Assembly (NCBI RefSeq): GCF_027533645.1
Contig: NZ_JAQAGY010000005.1
Span: 248,001 to 312,000, forward strand
DNA length: 64,000 bases
Reading direction: 5' to 3'
Source of the DNA: Paenibacillus caseinilyticus
GTDB lineage: Bacteria > Bacillota > Bacilli > Paenibacillales > NBRC-103111
The notes under the pieces are model-generated. The model saw nothing but the letters and a program-made list of their open reading frames with translations, was not told the origin of the DNA and did not search any database. The position numbers and the translations under genes were made by a program. Positions within the stretch are counted from its first letter, which is position 1. Each line of letters opens with the position of its first letter. Positions 43,573 to 53,334 of the stretch are shown in pieces.

Positions 43573-43638
43573 TTTGAAGTGGAAAATAGTGGAACAACGT
43601 CTAAGAGGTATAGACCTGACAGGAGAGGAGGGATTCTT

Positions 43639-44109
43639 ATGAAACTGGCAGAAGCGCTGACGCTGCGGGACGACTGCCTGAAGCGCATCGAGCAGCTCAA
43701 GGTACGGCTGGCCCGCAGTACCAAGGTACCGGAAGGGGAGCTTCCCGGCGAGAAGCCGGAGGAGCTGCTCGGGGAACTGACGCAGACGCTCGACCGCCTG
43801 GAGTCGCTGATCACCGGCATCCACGGGGCGGATGCGGGGACGGCGTACCGCGGGGACGCTTCCCTGGCCGCCGTGCTGGCGGAGCGGGACATCCTGGCGA
43901 TGCGCCGGACGGTCGTGCAGAGCGTCATCGATGCCGCCCGGGCCGAGCAGGCCCCCGGCGGCGCCCCAGCGGGGGCGAAGATCGTGCCGGCGGCGGGCAT
44001 CGACGAGCTGCAGAAGCAGGCGGACGGCTACGCGGTGGCGTACCGGGAGCTCGATAAGCGGATCCGGGAGCTGAACCGGCAGGCGGAGGCTGTGACGATC
44101 GACGGGTAG
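43639..44109 (+). CDS. DIP1984 family protein
   Basis: A 156-residue coiled-coil protein beginning MKLAEALTLRDDCLKRIEQL, the usual start of the DIP1984 family (function unknown); the end ELDKRIRELNRQAEAVTI is equally typical. The middle holds an Ala/Gly-rich insert (APGGAPAGAKIVP). GAGAGGAGG lies upstream of ATG 43639. Probably cotranscribed with rtcB, and a terminator closes the unit. Confidence 0.8.
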   Translation: MKLAEALTLRDDCLKRIEQLKVRLARSTKVPEGELPGEKPEELLGELTQTLDRLESLITGIHGADAGTAYRGDASLAAVLAERDILAMRRTVVQSVIDAARAEQAPGGAPAGAKIVPAAGIDELQKQADGYAVAYRELDKRIRELNRQAEAVTIDG

Positions 44110-44136
44110 CGCGACAGCGGGGCGGGTAAGACAAGG

Positions 44137-44173
44137 AACGGGATCGGCTGATTGCAGCCGGTCCCGTTTTTTT
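44137..44173 (+). terminator. terminator after the DIP1984-family gene
   Basis: AACGGGATCGGCTG (44137-44150) pairs with CAGCCGGTCCCGTT (44155-44168), 14 bp with one wobble, followed by seven T. Confidence 0.8.
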
Positions 44174-44256
44174 GTTGTACAGCCGGGCGCGGCAGGAAGC
44201 GGATATCCCTTTACACTCGGGCCAAGTCCCATTTTTACATCAAAGAAAAATAAGGA

Positions 44257-44314
44257 TTGAAATATATGTAACTATTAGTTACAATACAAGACATAACAAT
44301 TAAAAGCGTTTTCA
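44257..44314 (+). promoter_or_regulatory. frl promoter with palindromic operator and near-cre site
   Basis: TTGAAA (44257-44262) and TACAAT (44280-44285) are 17 bp apart. The palindrome TGTAACTATTAGTTACA (44267-44283) fills the spacer and reaches the -10 box. AATACAAGACATAACAA (44283-44299) recurs at the frlB promoter. TTAAAAGCGTTTTCA (44300-44314) matches the cre consensus except for A in place of the first G, in a position for a CcpA road-block. FrlR and CcpA control is inference. Confidence 0.6.
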
Positions 44315-44333
44315 CGGAAAGGGGGTGAAGCCA

Positions 44334-45144
44334 TTGAAAGCGGCAGGAATGAATATTACATTCAGACATGTACCCTTTGCGCACTTCATGGATGCCATGA
44401 GTGAGTTGGGCGTTGACCATATCGAGCTATGGGCCGGCGAGCCTCACTTGTATGTGTATCGCAGTATCCTCGGAAATATGAGAAGCGTCAGGAAACAAGT
44501 GCGTGCAAGAGGGATGAAGATCGTGTGCTACACGCCGGAGCAATGCATTTATCCTTACAATATCGCGGCGTCCGATGCGCATTGGCGGCACAAGAGCGTG
44601 GAGTATTTCATGGAAAATCTGTATGCCGCCCTGGAGCTCGGGACCGATACCATGCTGATCACATCCGGCATAGGGGACTTTGCGGCAGCGCCGGAGGAGT
44701 CGTGGAAGTATGCGCGCGAATCCATCTTCCAGCTATGCCGGATTGCCGAGCAGGAAGGCTTGACCCTGGCCCTGGAGCCGCTGACCCCATTCGAGTCGAA
44801 TCTGATTACGGACGTCCGGGGGGTGAGGCGCATGATCGACGAGATCGGTTCTCCGGCGCTGCAGGGCATGCTGGACACCGTGGCTATGCAGCTGGCCGGC
44901 GAAGTGCCTGAAGATTACTTCGCTCTCCTCCCCAAGGTGTGCCATGTTCACCTGATCGACGGAGACGGGCGGTCCGATGCGCATCTGGCCCGGAGTACTG
45001 AAGTGGAGGGAGTACCTGGAGAGCCTTCGAAGCGGCGGCTACGAGGGAGCGTACACACTGGAGATTATGGGGCCCGGGTATTATCGGCATCCGAGGGAGG
45101 CCCTTGCGGGATCCATCGGCAAATGGAAGGAACTCGGAGTCTGA
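44334..45144 (+). pseudogene. frlC: fructoselysine 3-epimerase gene with a frameshift
   Basis: A TIM-barrel epimerase of the xylose isomerase-like fold that would interconvert fructoselysine and psicoselysine. TTG 44334 follows GGGGG at 8 bp. The first 217 residues look sound, with metal ligands in ALEPLTPFE, GMLDTVAM and HVHLIDGD. At about 44985-44998 the frame is lost. One frame over, WREYLESLRSGGYEGAYTLE continues the family's last helix and strand and ends at a natural stop (45142-45144), 25 bp before frlA. The unshifted frame instead runs into frlA and lacks the final metal-binding Glu of TLEIMG. Either a real null mutation or a sequencing error. Confidence 0.75.
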
Positions 45145-45148
45145 CTAA

Positions 45149-46513
<1,365 letters not shown>

Positions 46514-46515
46514 CA

Positions 46516-46558
46516 TTGCATGATATGTTATATATAGATATAATACAAGACATAACAA
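46516..46558 (+). promoter_or_regulatory. internal frl promoter with the shared 17-bp element
   Basis: TTGCAT (46516-46521) and TATAAT (46539-46544) are 17 bp apart. AATACAAGACATAACAA at 46542-46558 is identical to 44283-44299 and starts at the same position relative to the -10 box in both promoters. It is a candidate FrlR operator. Confidence 0.6.
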
Positions 46559-46607
46559 ATAAATGAGATGTCGGAGATTCTGCTCCGATATAGGGAGGGG
46601 CTTGCAG

Positions 46608-47621
46608 ATGTTACACTTTGACGAAAACCTATTCTTGAAGCTTGTCGAGGAAGAGGGTCTGGCTTTCCGGGGCCAGATTGAAGAGATCGTGGACGGGATT
46701 GCAGGGAGAGGGTACAGCAATCTCTTTCTGATCGGCGCCGGCGGAACGATTGCGATGATGTATCCTTACGAATATATCCTGAAATCGAGCTCCACGATCG
46801 ATGTGCATGCGGAGATTGCAGCGGAGTTCATGGCGATGAACCACAAGCATTTGACCCGGGATTCCGTGTGTATCTTCACCTCCGTGTCGGGCACGACCCA
46901 AGAGACCGTGGCGGCGGCGGCGTACTGCAAAGAAAAAGGAGCCACCACCATCGCCTTGGTTGCGGAACCGGGTACGCCGCTGACCCAAATCGTAGACCAC
47001 TGCATCACGACAGGTTCGGAGAAGCATTCCTTCGATACGTTCTTCATGCTGCTGTATATGGTGATCTTCCGCTTCATGTACAATCGTGGGGAGTTCCCGC
47101 AGTATGAGCGGTTCACGGAGGAGGTGGCCCTTCTGCCGCGTGCCATACTCCAGGCGGTCCAGGCCTTCGACAAGCAGGCGGAGGACTTCGCAATTCGTCA
47201 TAAGGATACCGGTTATCATATGATGGTGGGCTCCGGCAACTTGTGGGGCAATACGTATTCGTACGCGATGTGCATCCTCGAAGAAATGCAGTGGATTCAT
47301 GCCAAGTCGATTCATGCGGCCGAGTTCTTCCACGGCACGCTGGAGCTGGTGCTCGAAGATACGAGTGTCATCCTGCTCAAGGGCGAAGACGAAACCAGGC
47401 CGCTGGTGGAGCGGGTCGAGCGGTTCTGTGAGAAGATTACGAAGCAGCTTACGGTTATTGATACGGCCGACTTCGAGATGGCGGGCATTAGCGAAGAGTT
47501 CAGAAAACATTTTGCGGTAAGCATCAACTGGTCGGTGCTCAGCCGGATCAGCGTCTACCTGGAGCGGGAGAGAAATCATCCCCTGACCCTGCGAAGATAC
47601 TACCGCCAAATGGAGTATTAA
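46608..47621 (+). CDS. frlB: fructoselysine-6-phosphate deglycase (SIS domain)
   Basis: Splits fructoselysine 6-phosphate into lysine and glucose 6-phosphate. Two SIS domains are visible: LFLIGAGGTIAMMYPYEYIL with FTSVSGTTQETVAAAAYCKE in the first, and MMVGSGNLWGNTYSYAMC with HAAEFFHGTLELV in the second. Length is 337 residues from ATG 46608 (GGGAGGGG 7 bp upstream), close to E. coli FrlB. It has its own promoter downstream of frlA. The following kinase makes its substrate. Confidence 0.85.
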   Translation: MLHFDENLFLKLVEEEGLAFRGQIEEIVDGIAGRGYSNLFLIGAGGTIAMMYPYEYILKSSSTIDVHAEIAAEFMAMNHKHLTRDSVCIFTSVSGTTQETVAAAAYCKEKGATTIALVAEPGTPLTQIVDHCITTGSEKHSFDTFFMLLYMVIFRFMYNRGEFPQYERFTEEVALLPRAILQAVQAFDKQAEDFAIRHKDTGYHMMVGSGNLWGNTYSYAMCILEEMQWIHAKSIHAAEFFHGTLELVLEDTSVILLKGEDETRPLVERVERFCEKITKQLTVIDTADFEMAGISEEFRKHFAVSINWSVLSRISVYLERERNHPLTLRRYYRQMEY

Positions 47622-47684
47622 GATGATGCGGGCGCTGCTCCTTCGCAGTGCCCCTTCTCCAGGATCAGGGAAGGCGGGGACAAG

Positions 47685-48467
47685 ATGAGAATCGTTACGG
47701 TCGGCGATAACTGTATGGATGTCTACAAGGCCAGCGGGAAGGCTTATCCCGGAGGCAATCCTGTGAATGTGGCGGTCTATGCCCAGGGCTTGGGCGCGGA
47801 GGCAGCTTATATCGGACGGGTCGGTACGGATCCCTATGGCGATATCATGATCCGGGCTCTCCGGGAGAAGGGGGTCGATACGACCCGCTTATTGCAAGTC
47901 GAGGGCGCAACAGCCGTCACATCGGTGGAAATGGAAGGGAATGACAGGAGATTCGGGGACTACGACGAGGGCGTGAATGCACAGCTATCCTTATCGGAGG
48001 AGGATATGCGCTTTATTCAAACGTACGAGCTTATCCATTCGGGAATCTGGGGGCATGCGGAGAAGTACTTCTCCCTGTTCCAAGAGAAGGGGCTGCTCAC
48101 TTCGTTCGACTTCTCGGATAGGCTTCATCACGATCTGGTGACCGGCTTGCCGCCCTTCGTCGATTATCCGTTCTTCTCCTATTCCCAGGACGACGATACG
48201 ATCCGCCAGCTGTTGAGGGAGGTGCAGGGTCGCGGGTCGCGGATCGCCGTAGCCACCCTGGGCGAGCAGGGCTCGCTTGCCTACGACGGAGAGCAATACT
48301 ACCGGTGCGGGGCTGCGCAAGCGGACGTGGTAGATACGATGGGGGCGGGCGATTCTTTCATTGCCGGTTTTCTATATGGCATACGGCAAGGACTACCGGT
48401 GGGCGTATGCCTGGAGCTCGGCAGCCGGACGGCGGCGAAGACGATCGGATACTTCGGCGCATGGTGA
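47685..48467 (+). CDS. frlD: fructoselysine 6-kinase (PfkB family)
   Basis: Phosphorylates imported fructoselysine at C6. The 260-residue protein has the PfkB marks: an N-terminal GDNCMDVY, the YPGGNPVNVAVYAQGLG substrate region and the ATP/anion-hole motif DTMGAGDSFIAGFLYG. ATG 47685 follows GGCGGGGAC. The gene lies 63 bp after frlB, and its length equals that of E. coli FrlD. Confidence 0.85.
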   Translation: MRIVTVGDNCMDVYKASGKAYPGGNPVNVAVYAQGLGAEAAYIGRVGTDPYGDIMIRALREKGVDTTRLLQVEGATAVTSVEMEGNDRRFGDYDEGVNAQLSLSEEDMRFIQTYELIHSGIWGHAEKYFSLFQEKGLLTSFDFSDRLHHDLVTGLPPFVDYPFFSYSQDDDTIRQLLREVQGRGSRIAVATLGEQGSLAYDGEQYYRCGAAQADVVDTMGAGDSFIAGFLYGIRQGLPVGVCLELGSRTAAKTIGYFGAW

Positions 48468-48478
48468 CTGGGATAGGC

Positions 48479-48514
48479 CATCAATGTATAATACATACTA
48501 TATAATCATTGATG
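48479..48514. promoter_or_regulatory. inverted repeat and promoter-like sequence before frlR
   Basis: CATCAATG (48479-48486) and CATTGATG (48507-48514) are exact inverted repeats around an AT-rich 20-bp core with two TATAAT boxes. TGTATAATACA (48485-48495) is itself an 11-bp palindrome and shares TATAATACA with the frlB promoter. Autoregulation by FrlR is a plausible reading. Confidence 0.45.
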
Positions 48515-48532
48515 GATAAGGATGAATGCCGC

Positions 48533-49261
48533 ATGAGTTTGAATCCTTCGACCCCCCAGCCGCTGTATATGCAGATCCGGCAGATGTTGAAGAAAGAGAT
48601 TCAGCACGGAAGATACAAACCGGATGAGCAGATTCCGACCGAAGCGGAGCTCTGCGAGACGTATCAGGTCAGCCGGATCACCATACGAAAAGCAATAGAG
48701 GAACTGGTAAAGGAAGGGACGCTGACGCGCATTCCCCGCAGAGGCACCTTCGTTACATCGAATAAGTTCCACAATGAATTGCTTTCTGTTAGCGGTTTCT
48801 CGGAGTTCAGCCACCAACTGGGCATGATCCCGAACTCCCGGATCTTAAGAAGCGAGGTGATCGGGGCGGGGGAAGAGGTGGCCGGACATCTGCTGATCGA
48901 GGCGGGCAGCCCGGTATTGGAGCTCGAGCGGCTTATGTATGTCAATGACCGCCCACTCTTCTATGATATCGCGCATTATTCGCTGACGCGGTTTCCGGAT
49001 CTCGAGAAGAAGATCGCGATGAACGAATCGACCTACAAAATCTTGGCAGAGGAATACCGGACGGAGATTGTGAGCAACGACAAAATCATCGGCGTGATCG
49101 GCGCGACCAAAGACTATGCCAAGTTATTGGAGTGCGATGTCGGAGCCAATCTGTTCCGCATCGTCAAGGTGGCTTTCGACGCGAACGACGAGCCGGTGCA
49201 TCTCTCTACTTATATGTGCGAGACGAACAAGGTGAACCTGACGGTTCACCGGGCCAAATAG
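48533..49261 (+). CDS. frlR: GntR/HutC-family regulator of the frl locus
   Basis: A 242-residue repressor. The N-terminal winged helix-turn-helix is typical of GntR proteins (EAELCETYQVSRITIRKAIE, then RIPRRGTFV); the UTRA ligand domain follows (GAGEEVAGHLLIEAGSPVLE, ERLMYVNDRPLFYDIAHY). ATG 48533 has AAGGATG 8 bp upstream; an earlier ATG at 48512 is possible. The effector is probably a phosphorylated fructosamine, as for FrlR proteins. A strong terminator closes the locus. Confidence 0.88.
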   Translation: MSLNPSTPQPLYMQIRQMLKKEIQHGRYKPDEQIPTEAELCETYQVSRITIRKAIEELVKEGTLTRIPRRGTFVTSNKFHNELLSVSGFSEFSHQLGMIPNSRILRSEVIGAGEEVAGHLLIEAGSPVLELERLMYVNDRPLFYDIAHYSLTRFPDLEKKIAMNESTYKILAEEYRTEIVSNDKIIGVIGATKDYAKLLECDVGANLFRIVKVAFDANDEPVHLSTYMCETNKVNLTVHRAK

Positions 49262-49293
49262 GCCATGCCGCAGAGGCATGGCCTATTTTTTTT
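49258..49293 (+). terminator. terminator after frlR
   Basis: ATAGGCCATGCC (49258-49269) pairs perfectly with GGCATGGCCTAT (49275-49286), followed by eight T. It overlaps the frlR stop codon. Confidence 0.85.
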
Positions 49294-49322
49294 GGCCCCG
49301 CAGTGGGAACCAGCCTCCAGCG

Positions 49323-50990
49323 CTAGCCGGCCCCGGTCCCCACGCCGTCTCCGGCGGCGGATGCCGCTGCAGGCGGCTTCCTTCCGAGGGCGCCCCATAC
49401 CAGATAGTTGGCAGCGAGCAGGAGGACCAGATACAGGTAGAGGCCTCCGGTGAACAGGGTCGACAACCAGTGCACACCGGCGAAGGCGGCCAGGAGCAGC
49501 AGCATGGCCAGCGACTTCAAAGCTCCGTTCTTGGCCTCCGTGAAAGGGGCCGAGAAGGGGAGTCCCTTCATGAGAACCCGGTAACACAGGACGGCATACA
49601 TGCAGAGGGTAAGCAGAACTGCCGCAAGGTGGGGCAGGATCCGGAGTCCGTAGACGGCCGTGAACAGAATCCCTTCCAGCAGGAAGAGGGGCAGCAGGAG
49701 CTTGGTTAACGCTGCCTTCAGCGTCCCTTTGTAGATGGCTCCATGATCCCGCAGCGGAACGGCCCCGTAGATCCATGCGCCTTTGTACGACCCCGAGTGG
49801 CCCAGCATCAGGATCAGGGTGGGAATCAGCATCGCACAGAAGTACATGGTGTAATATCCTGAGCCTGCCTTCATGGCGCCCCACCCATCACTCAGTGCGT
49901 TCTGCAGCGGGAAGATGAGCGGGAAGACCAGCGAGAAGCCGAGGGAAGGATAAACGTGCAGCTTAAACTCCCTCTCCGTGCCCATCATCCGGTACGCAAA
50001 CCGGAAGAAGGCCTTCTCCTCCCGGGTGCGGCAGAGCAGGACAGAGGCCCACCCGGCTGCCGTCATTGCCCGGCGTGCAGGCGCCGCATGGGAGGCCAGT
50101 TTGACCAGGTGGCGTTCGAACGCCGGCATGCAGCGGAGATAGAGCAGGAGCGCGGCCGCCGGCACGAAGAGAGCCATCGCGGACAGCACGGGCAGGTAAG
50201 GCTGCTGCTCCCCCTGCAGCAGCCACCCGAACGGGGCGCCGAACCACAGCGGAGGGAGCAGAAGGCTCCACCATGCGGGTGCGAAGGATAGGCCCAGCGG
50301 GACGAGGACAAAGGCCCGGCTCACGAGCTGGTAGCCGACCATGATCGCAACCGAGAGCAGAATCTGCACCATGTTGATCAGATCCTTGAGCTTCTCCCCG
50401 TCGAACCACTGCAGGACGAGGAGATAGAGCAGCGCGGTCAGAACCAGGATGAGCAGGTCCGCCAGCACGAGTTCGGCCGCGAAGAGCAGAGCGAACGGAA
50501 TGCCCCGGGCGAAGAGGGAGACGAGCAGCGGCGCCGCGGCGGTGGCCGCCGTCATGAGGGACATGTAGATCATGACATGCACGGCGCGGGCCATATGCAG
50601 GGTAGCCCGGTTCACGGGCCGGACGGCCAGCAGGGTGCGGTCCCGGGTATCGAGCAGGACGGAAGAGAAGTCGGAGATGAATGTGGAGGTGAGCAGGAAC
50701 AAGAGCAGGGAGAAGACGATGCTCATTTGGACCATCCACGAGCTGCCGATGAAGAGGAACGGAACCATGACCAGCCCCATGAGCGCATAGAGTCCGAGCG
50801 ACTTCAGGAAGTAGTTGTCCTCACCGCTGCCTTCCTTGCGGTTGGCATTCGTAAGGCTGCCCGGCACCCTGCGGCGGTCCATCGTCAGCTTGGCCTTCAG
50901 AATGAGACGCATGGCGGGATAGTCGACGCCGAACCGTTCGAAGACGCTCTTCATTCGGTCCAGTAAGCGCAGAGTCATGAATTCATCCAT
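49323..50990 (-). CDS. ABC-2 type transporter membrane protein
   Basis: A 555-residue membrane protein with about ten to twelve hydrophobic segments and a short cytoplasmic N-terminal region, as in the large ABC-2 permeases of Bacilli whose ATPase is encoded just upstream. TFISDFSSVLLDTRDRTLLA (about residues 104-123) is a conserved-looking cytoplasmic stretch. On the minus strand ATG 50990 lies about 10 bp after GGGAGGGG and 5 bp after the ATPase stop; GTG 50999 would overlap that stop but is too near the ribosome site. Substrate unknown. Confidence 0.8.
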   Translation of the reverse strand: MDEFMTLRLLDRMKSVFERFGVDYPAMRLILKAKLTMDRRRVPGSLTNANRKEGSGEDNYFLKSLGLYALMGLVMVPFLFIGSSWMVQMSIVFSLLLFLLTSTFISDFSSVLLDTRDRTLLAVRPVNRATLHMARAVHVMIYMSLMTAATAAAPLLVSLFARGIPFALLFAAELVLADLLILVLTALLYLLVLQWFDGEKLKDLINMVQILLSVAIMVGYQLVSRAFVLVPLGLSFAPAWWSLLLPPLWFGAPFGWLLQGEQQPYLPVLSAMALFVPAAALLLYLRCMPAFERHLVKLASHAAPARRAMTAAGWASVLLCRTREEKAFFRFAYRMMGTEREFKLHVYPSLGFSLVFPLIFPLQNALSDGWGAMKAGSGYYTMYFCAMLIPTLILMLGHSGSYKGAWIYGAVPLRDHGAIYKGTLKAALTKLLLPLFLLEGILFTAVYGLRILPHLAAVLLTLCMYAVLCYRVLMKGLPFSAPFTEAKNGALKSLAMLLLLAAFAGVHWLSTLFTGGLYLYLVLLLAANYLVWGALGRKPPAAASAAGDGVGTGAG

Positions 50991-50995
50991 GTGCT

Positions 50996-51778
50996 TCACC
51001 CCTCCCGTACGAGCCCTGCGAACGCTTCGGCGATCCGCTTATGCTCATGGAACCCCGTCAGCTCGTTGAAGATCCCCTCGAGCGAGCGATCCTGCCCCAG
51101 CGCCTGCAGCTCCTCGAAAGAGCCGTCCGCGGCAATCCGTCCGTCATGGAGCAGCACGATGCGGGAGCTGATCTTCTCGACCACATCCATGATGTGGGAG
51201 GAGTAGAAGATCGTCTTGCCCTGCAGGGCAAGCTGGGCGAGCAGCTCCTTGACGATCATGACGCTGTTGGCGTCCAGACCGCTCAAGGGCTCGTCCAGGA
51301 AGAGAATATCCGGGTTGTGCAGCAGGCTTGAGATCAGCAGCACCTTCTGCTTCATCCCCTTCGAGAAGGAAGCGATCCGGGCGTCATACACCTCGAGCAC
51401 CCCGAGAAGCTCCATGAGCTGCGCCGCCTTGCGGTCGGCCCGGTCCGCATCCAGGCCGTACAGCTCGCCCGTGAAGGTGAGATATTCCCTGGCCGTCAGC
51501 GAATCGTAGAGATCCGCGAGCTCGGGAACATAGCCGATGCTCCGTTTGTACTCGGCGTTCCCGGCGGCAATCTCCGTGCCTAGCACGCGGACACGGCCTG
51601 TGAAGCCTTCGGTGAGCCCGAGCAGGATCTTGACGGTCGTGCTTTTGCCGGCGCCGTTCGGTCCGATGTACCCGATGACTTCCCCTTGGTGGACTTGCAG
51701 TGAGATGCCCTTCAGGACCTGATGGCTGCCGTAGCTCATCCGCAAATCTTCTATAAGGATGACAGGATCGTGGTTCAT
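50996..51778 (-). CDS. ABC transporter ATP-binding protein
   Basis: The motor of the exporter with the ABC-2 protein downstream; 260 residues. Walker A GYIGPNGAGKSTTV, the signature ASFSKGMKQKVLL and Walker B PDILFLDEPLSGLD with the switch His in YSSHIMDVV are all present. ATG 51778 on the minus strand follows GGAGGCTCTCCT. An upstream in-frame extension has no coding character. A 10-bp palindrome ATGGTACCAT at 51816-51825 may belong to its promoter region. Confidence 0.9.
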   Translation of the reverse strand: MNHDPVILIEDLRMSYGSHQVLKGISLQVHQGEVIGYIGPNGAGKSTTVKILLGLTEGFTGRVRVLGTEIAAGNAEYKRSIGYVPELADLYDSLTAREYLTFTGELYGLDADRADRKAAQLMELLGVLEVYDARIASFSKGMKQKVLLISSLLHNPDILFLDEPLSGLDANSVMIVKELLAQLALQGKTIFYSSHIMDVVEKISSRIVLLHDGRIAADGSFEELQALGQDRSLEGIFNELTGFHEHKRIAEAFAGLVREG

Positions 51779-51885
51779 AGGAGAGCCTCCTTCGATTGGA
51801 GATGGGTCATAGTAATGGTACCATAAAAGAGTGGTATATGGAAAAAAGTGGATCAACAGGAAGGCGGGAGGGGGATGCAATCCAA

Positions 51886-51917
51886 ACAAAAACCGCCCGG
51901 AACCCGGACGGTTTTGG
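51886..51917 (-). terminator. terminator of the siderophore-binding protein gene
   Basis: AACCGTCCGG and CCGGGCGGTT (minus strand) form a 10-bp stem with one mismatch, followed by TTTGTTTGG. It separates this gene from the exporter genes. Confidence 0.6.
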
Positions 51918-51938
51918 AAGCGCGTATGGTGTGGCCGC

Positions 51939-52937
51939 TTAGAATTTGTCGGCGTATTTGGAAATATCGTCAAGCAGCAGATTCGCCGCTTTGATATTGC
52001 CGGAGAGGTTCCAGATGATTTCGTCGACCTTGAAGTACTTGTTGTTCTTGGCTACGTTCAGGTTCTTGAACAGCGGGTCGTTCAGCCATTCGTCCGCCTG
52101 CTTCGTGCCGCCCTTCTTCTCGTCGTAGTCGGCGTTGAAGTAGAACATAACGTCGCCGTCCATATCGGCCATCCGCTCTTTGGTGATGACCTCCATGAAT
52201 GCGTCTTTGTCCTGTGCAGCCGGACGGAGGAAGCCAAGGTCCTTCAGGATAATGCCGGCGAACGTGTCCTTCTGGTAGATGCGGGTAGCGCCCGGCAGGA
52301 AGCGGACGATCGAGACTTTGGACGAGATCTTGGAGCCGAGCTTCGCTTTCACAGCGGCTACATGTTTGTCGTAAGCGGCCATGGCTTTGTCGCCTTCGGC
52401 TTTCTTGCCCAGCGCTTCGGCATAGAGGGCGAAGTTCTGCTTCCACTTGCCGGAGAGCTCGGTCGACAGAACGGTCGGCGCAATGCCCTTCAGCTGGGCA
52501 TAGATCTTCTCGTGCCGTACTTTATTGCCGATGATGAGGTCGGGCTTCAAGCCTGCGATGAGCTCCAGGTTCGGCTGCGTTTCGTCGCCGAGCTCCTGGA
52601 CGCCCTGCATGGCGTCTTTAATATGCGGGAACCACGTGTCGCCGAGGCCGGACTTCACGGCGCCGATCGGCTTGATTCCGAGTTCCAGAGCGGCTTCGGT
52701 GCTCTCGTTCGTCAGCACGACGACGCGCTGCGGAATGCCCTTCAGCTCGGTTTCTTCCATGGCGTGCTTGATCTTGCGTACGCTGTCTGCGGCCGGAGCG
52801 GCAGCCGGGGCTGTCTTTGTCTCGCCCTTGTCGGCAGTGCCGGCAGTCGGTGCGGCGGTATTGCCGCAGCCCGCGGAGATGAGGGCCAGCGTCAAGCAGA
52901 GTGCGGCCGCAATCGGTTTGCTCTTACGGAAAAACAT
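51939..52937 (-). CDS. iron-siderophore ABC transporter substrate-binding lipoprotein
   Basis: Surface receptor for a ferric siderophore (FecB/FhuD-like fold). The lipobox is LISAGC; an Ala/Thr-rich linker precedes the first lobe (RVVVLTNESTEAALELGIKP) and ELIAGLKPDLIIGNK. Length is 332 residues. Promoter and Fur box lie just upstream, and the siderophore biosynthetic operon diverges from the same spacer, so its ligand is probably that siderophore. No permease or ATPase gene for it is visible in the window. Confidence 0.9.
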   Translation of the reverse strand: MFFRKSKPIAAALCLTLALISAGCGNTAAPTAGTADKGETKTAPAAAPAADSVRKIKHAMEETELKGIPQRVVVLTNESTEAALELGIKPIGAVKSGLGDTWFPHIKDAMQGVQELGDETQPNLELIAGLKPDLIIGNKVRHEKIYAQLKGIAPTVLSTELSGKWKQNFALYAEALGKKAEGDKAMAAYDKHVAAVKAKLGSKISSKVSIVRFLPGATRIYQKDTFAGIILKDLGFLRPAAQDKDAFMEVITKERMADMDGDVMFYFNADYDEKKGGTKQADEWLNDPLFKNLNVAKNNKYFKVDEIIWNLSGNIKAANLLLDDISKYADKF

Positions 52938-52987
52938 GATTTGGTTCCTCCCCCGAATCTGTCGGATCTTCTACGTATTTTTATCCG

Positions 52988-53039
52988 GAATGATAATCAT
53001 TCTCGTTTATATTAAAGAGGACGATCCAAGTTTTGTCAA
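52988..53039 (-). promoter_or_regulatory. promoter and Fur box of the siderophore-binding protein gene
   Basis: On the minus strand TTGACA (53039-53034) and TTTAAT (53016-53011) are 17 bp apart. GAATGATAATCATTC (52988-53002) is a perfect 15-bp palindrome of Fur-box type, placed at the expected transcription start. Confidence 0.8.
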
Positions 53040-53245
53040 CCCATTTTTTGCAAATGCATGAGGAGGTGAAGGGTGGAGAGACGTGGAGGGCGGCATACAG
53101 GTCATCGGCAGGGAGTGGTGCAGGAGGGAAGAAGAACGGCGGGCCGCAGCATCCCCCGCTGTATGATGAAAACAACATATAGACCCCGCATTTTCACCTG
53201 CAGGTGGCCTCTTGAACGAAGCATTAGTGTAGCAAAAAATAAGGC

Positions 53246-53274
53246 TTGTAATGAGAATGATAATCATTTACAAT
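53246..53274 (+). promoter_or_regulatory. promoter and Fur box of the siderophore operon
   Basis: TTGTAA (53246-53251) and TACAAT (53269-53274) are 17 bp apart. The palindrome AATGATAATCATT (53256-53268) lies exactly in the spacer, so Fur with iron would exclude RNA polymerase. Confidence 0.8.
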
Positions 53275-53334
53275 TTGGTCGAATGATAGGGATGTTACAA
53301 TTTCCCAATACATACGGTAAAGGGGAGACATGAT

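Larger units (their letters stand above)
52938..53334. promoter_or_regulatory. divergent iron-regulated control region
   Basis: This 397-bp spacer holds both promoters and both Fur boxes (listed separately). The middle, about 53045-53200, is GC-rich, and I see no gene or other motif in it. Confidence 0.6.

Noticed and set aside
51779-51973. N-terminal extension of the ABC ATPase upstream of ATG 51778
   Set aside because: It runs through the terminator of the neighbouring gene and lacks coding character. A ribosome site lies directly before ATG 51778.
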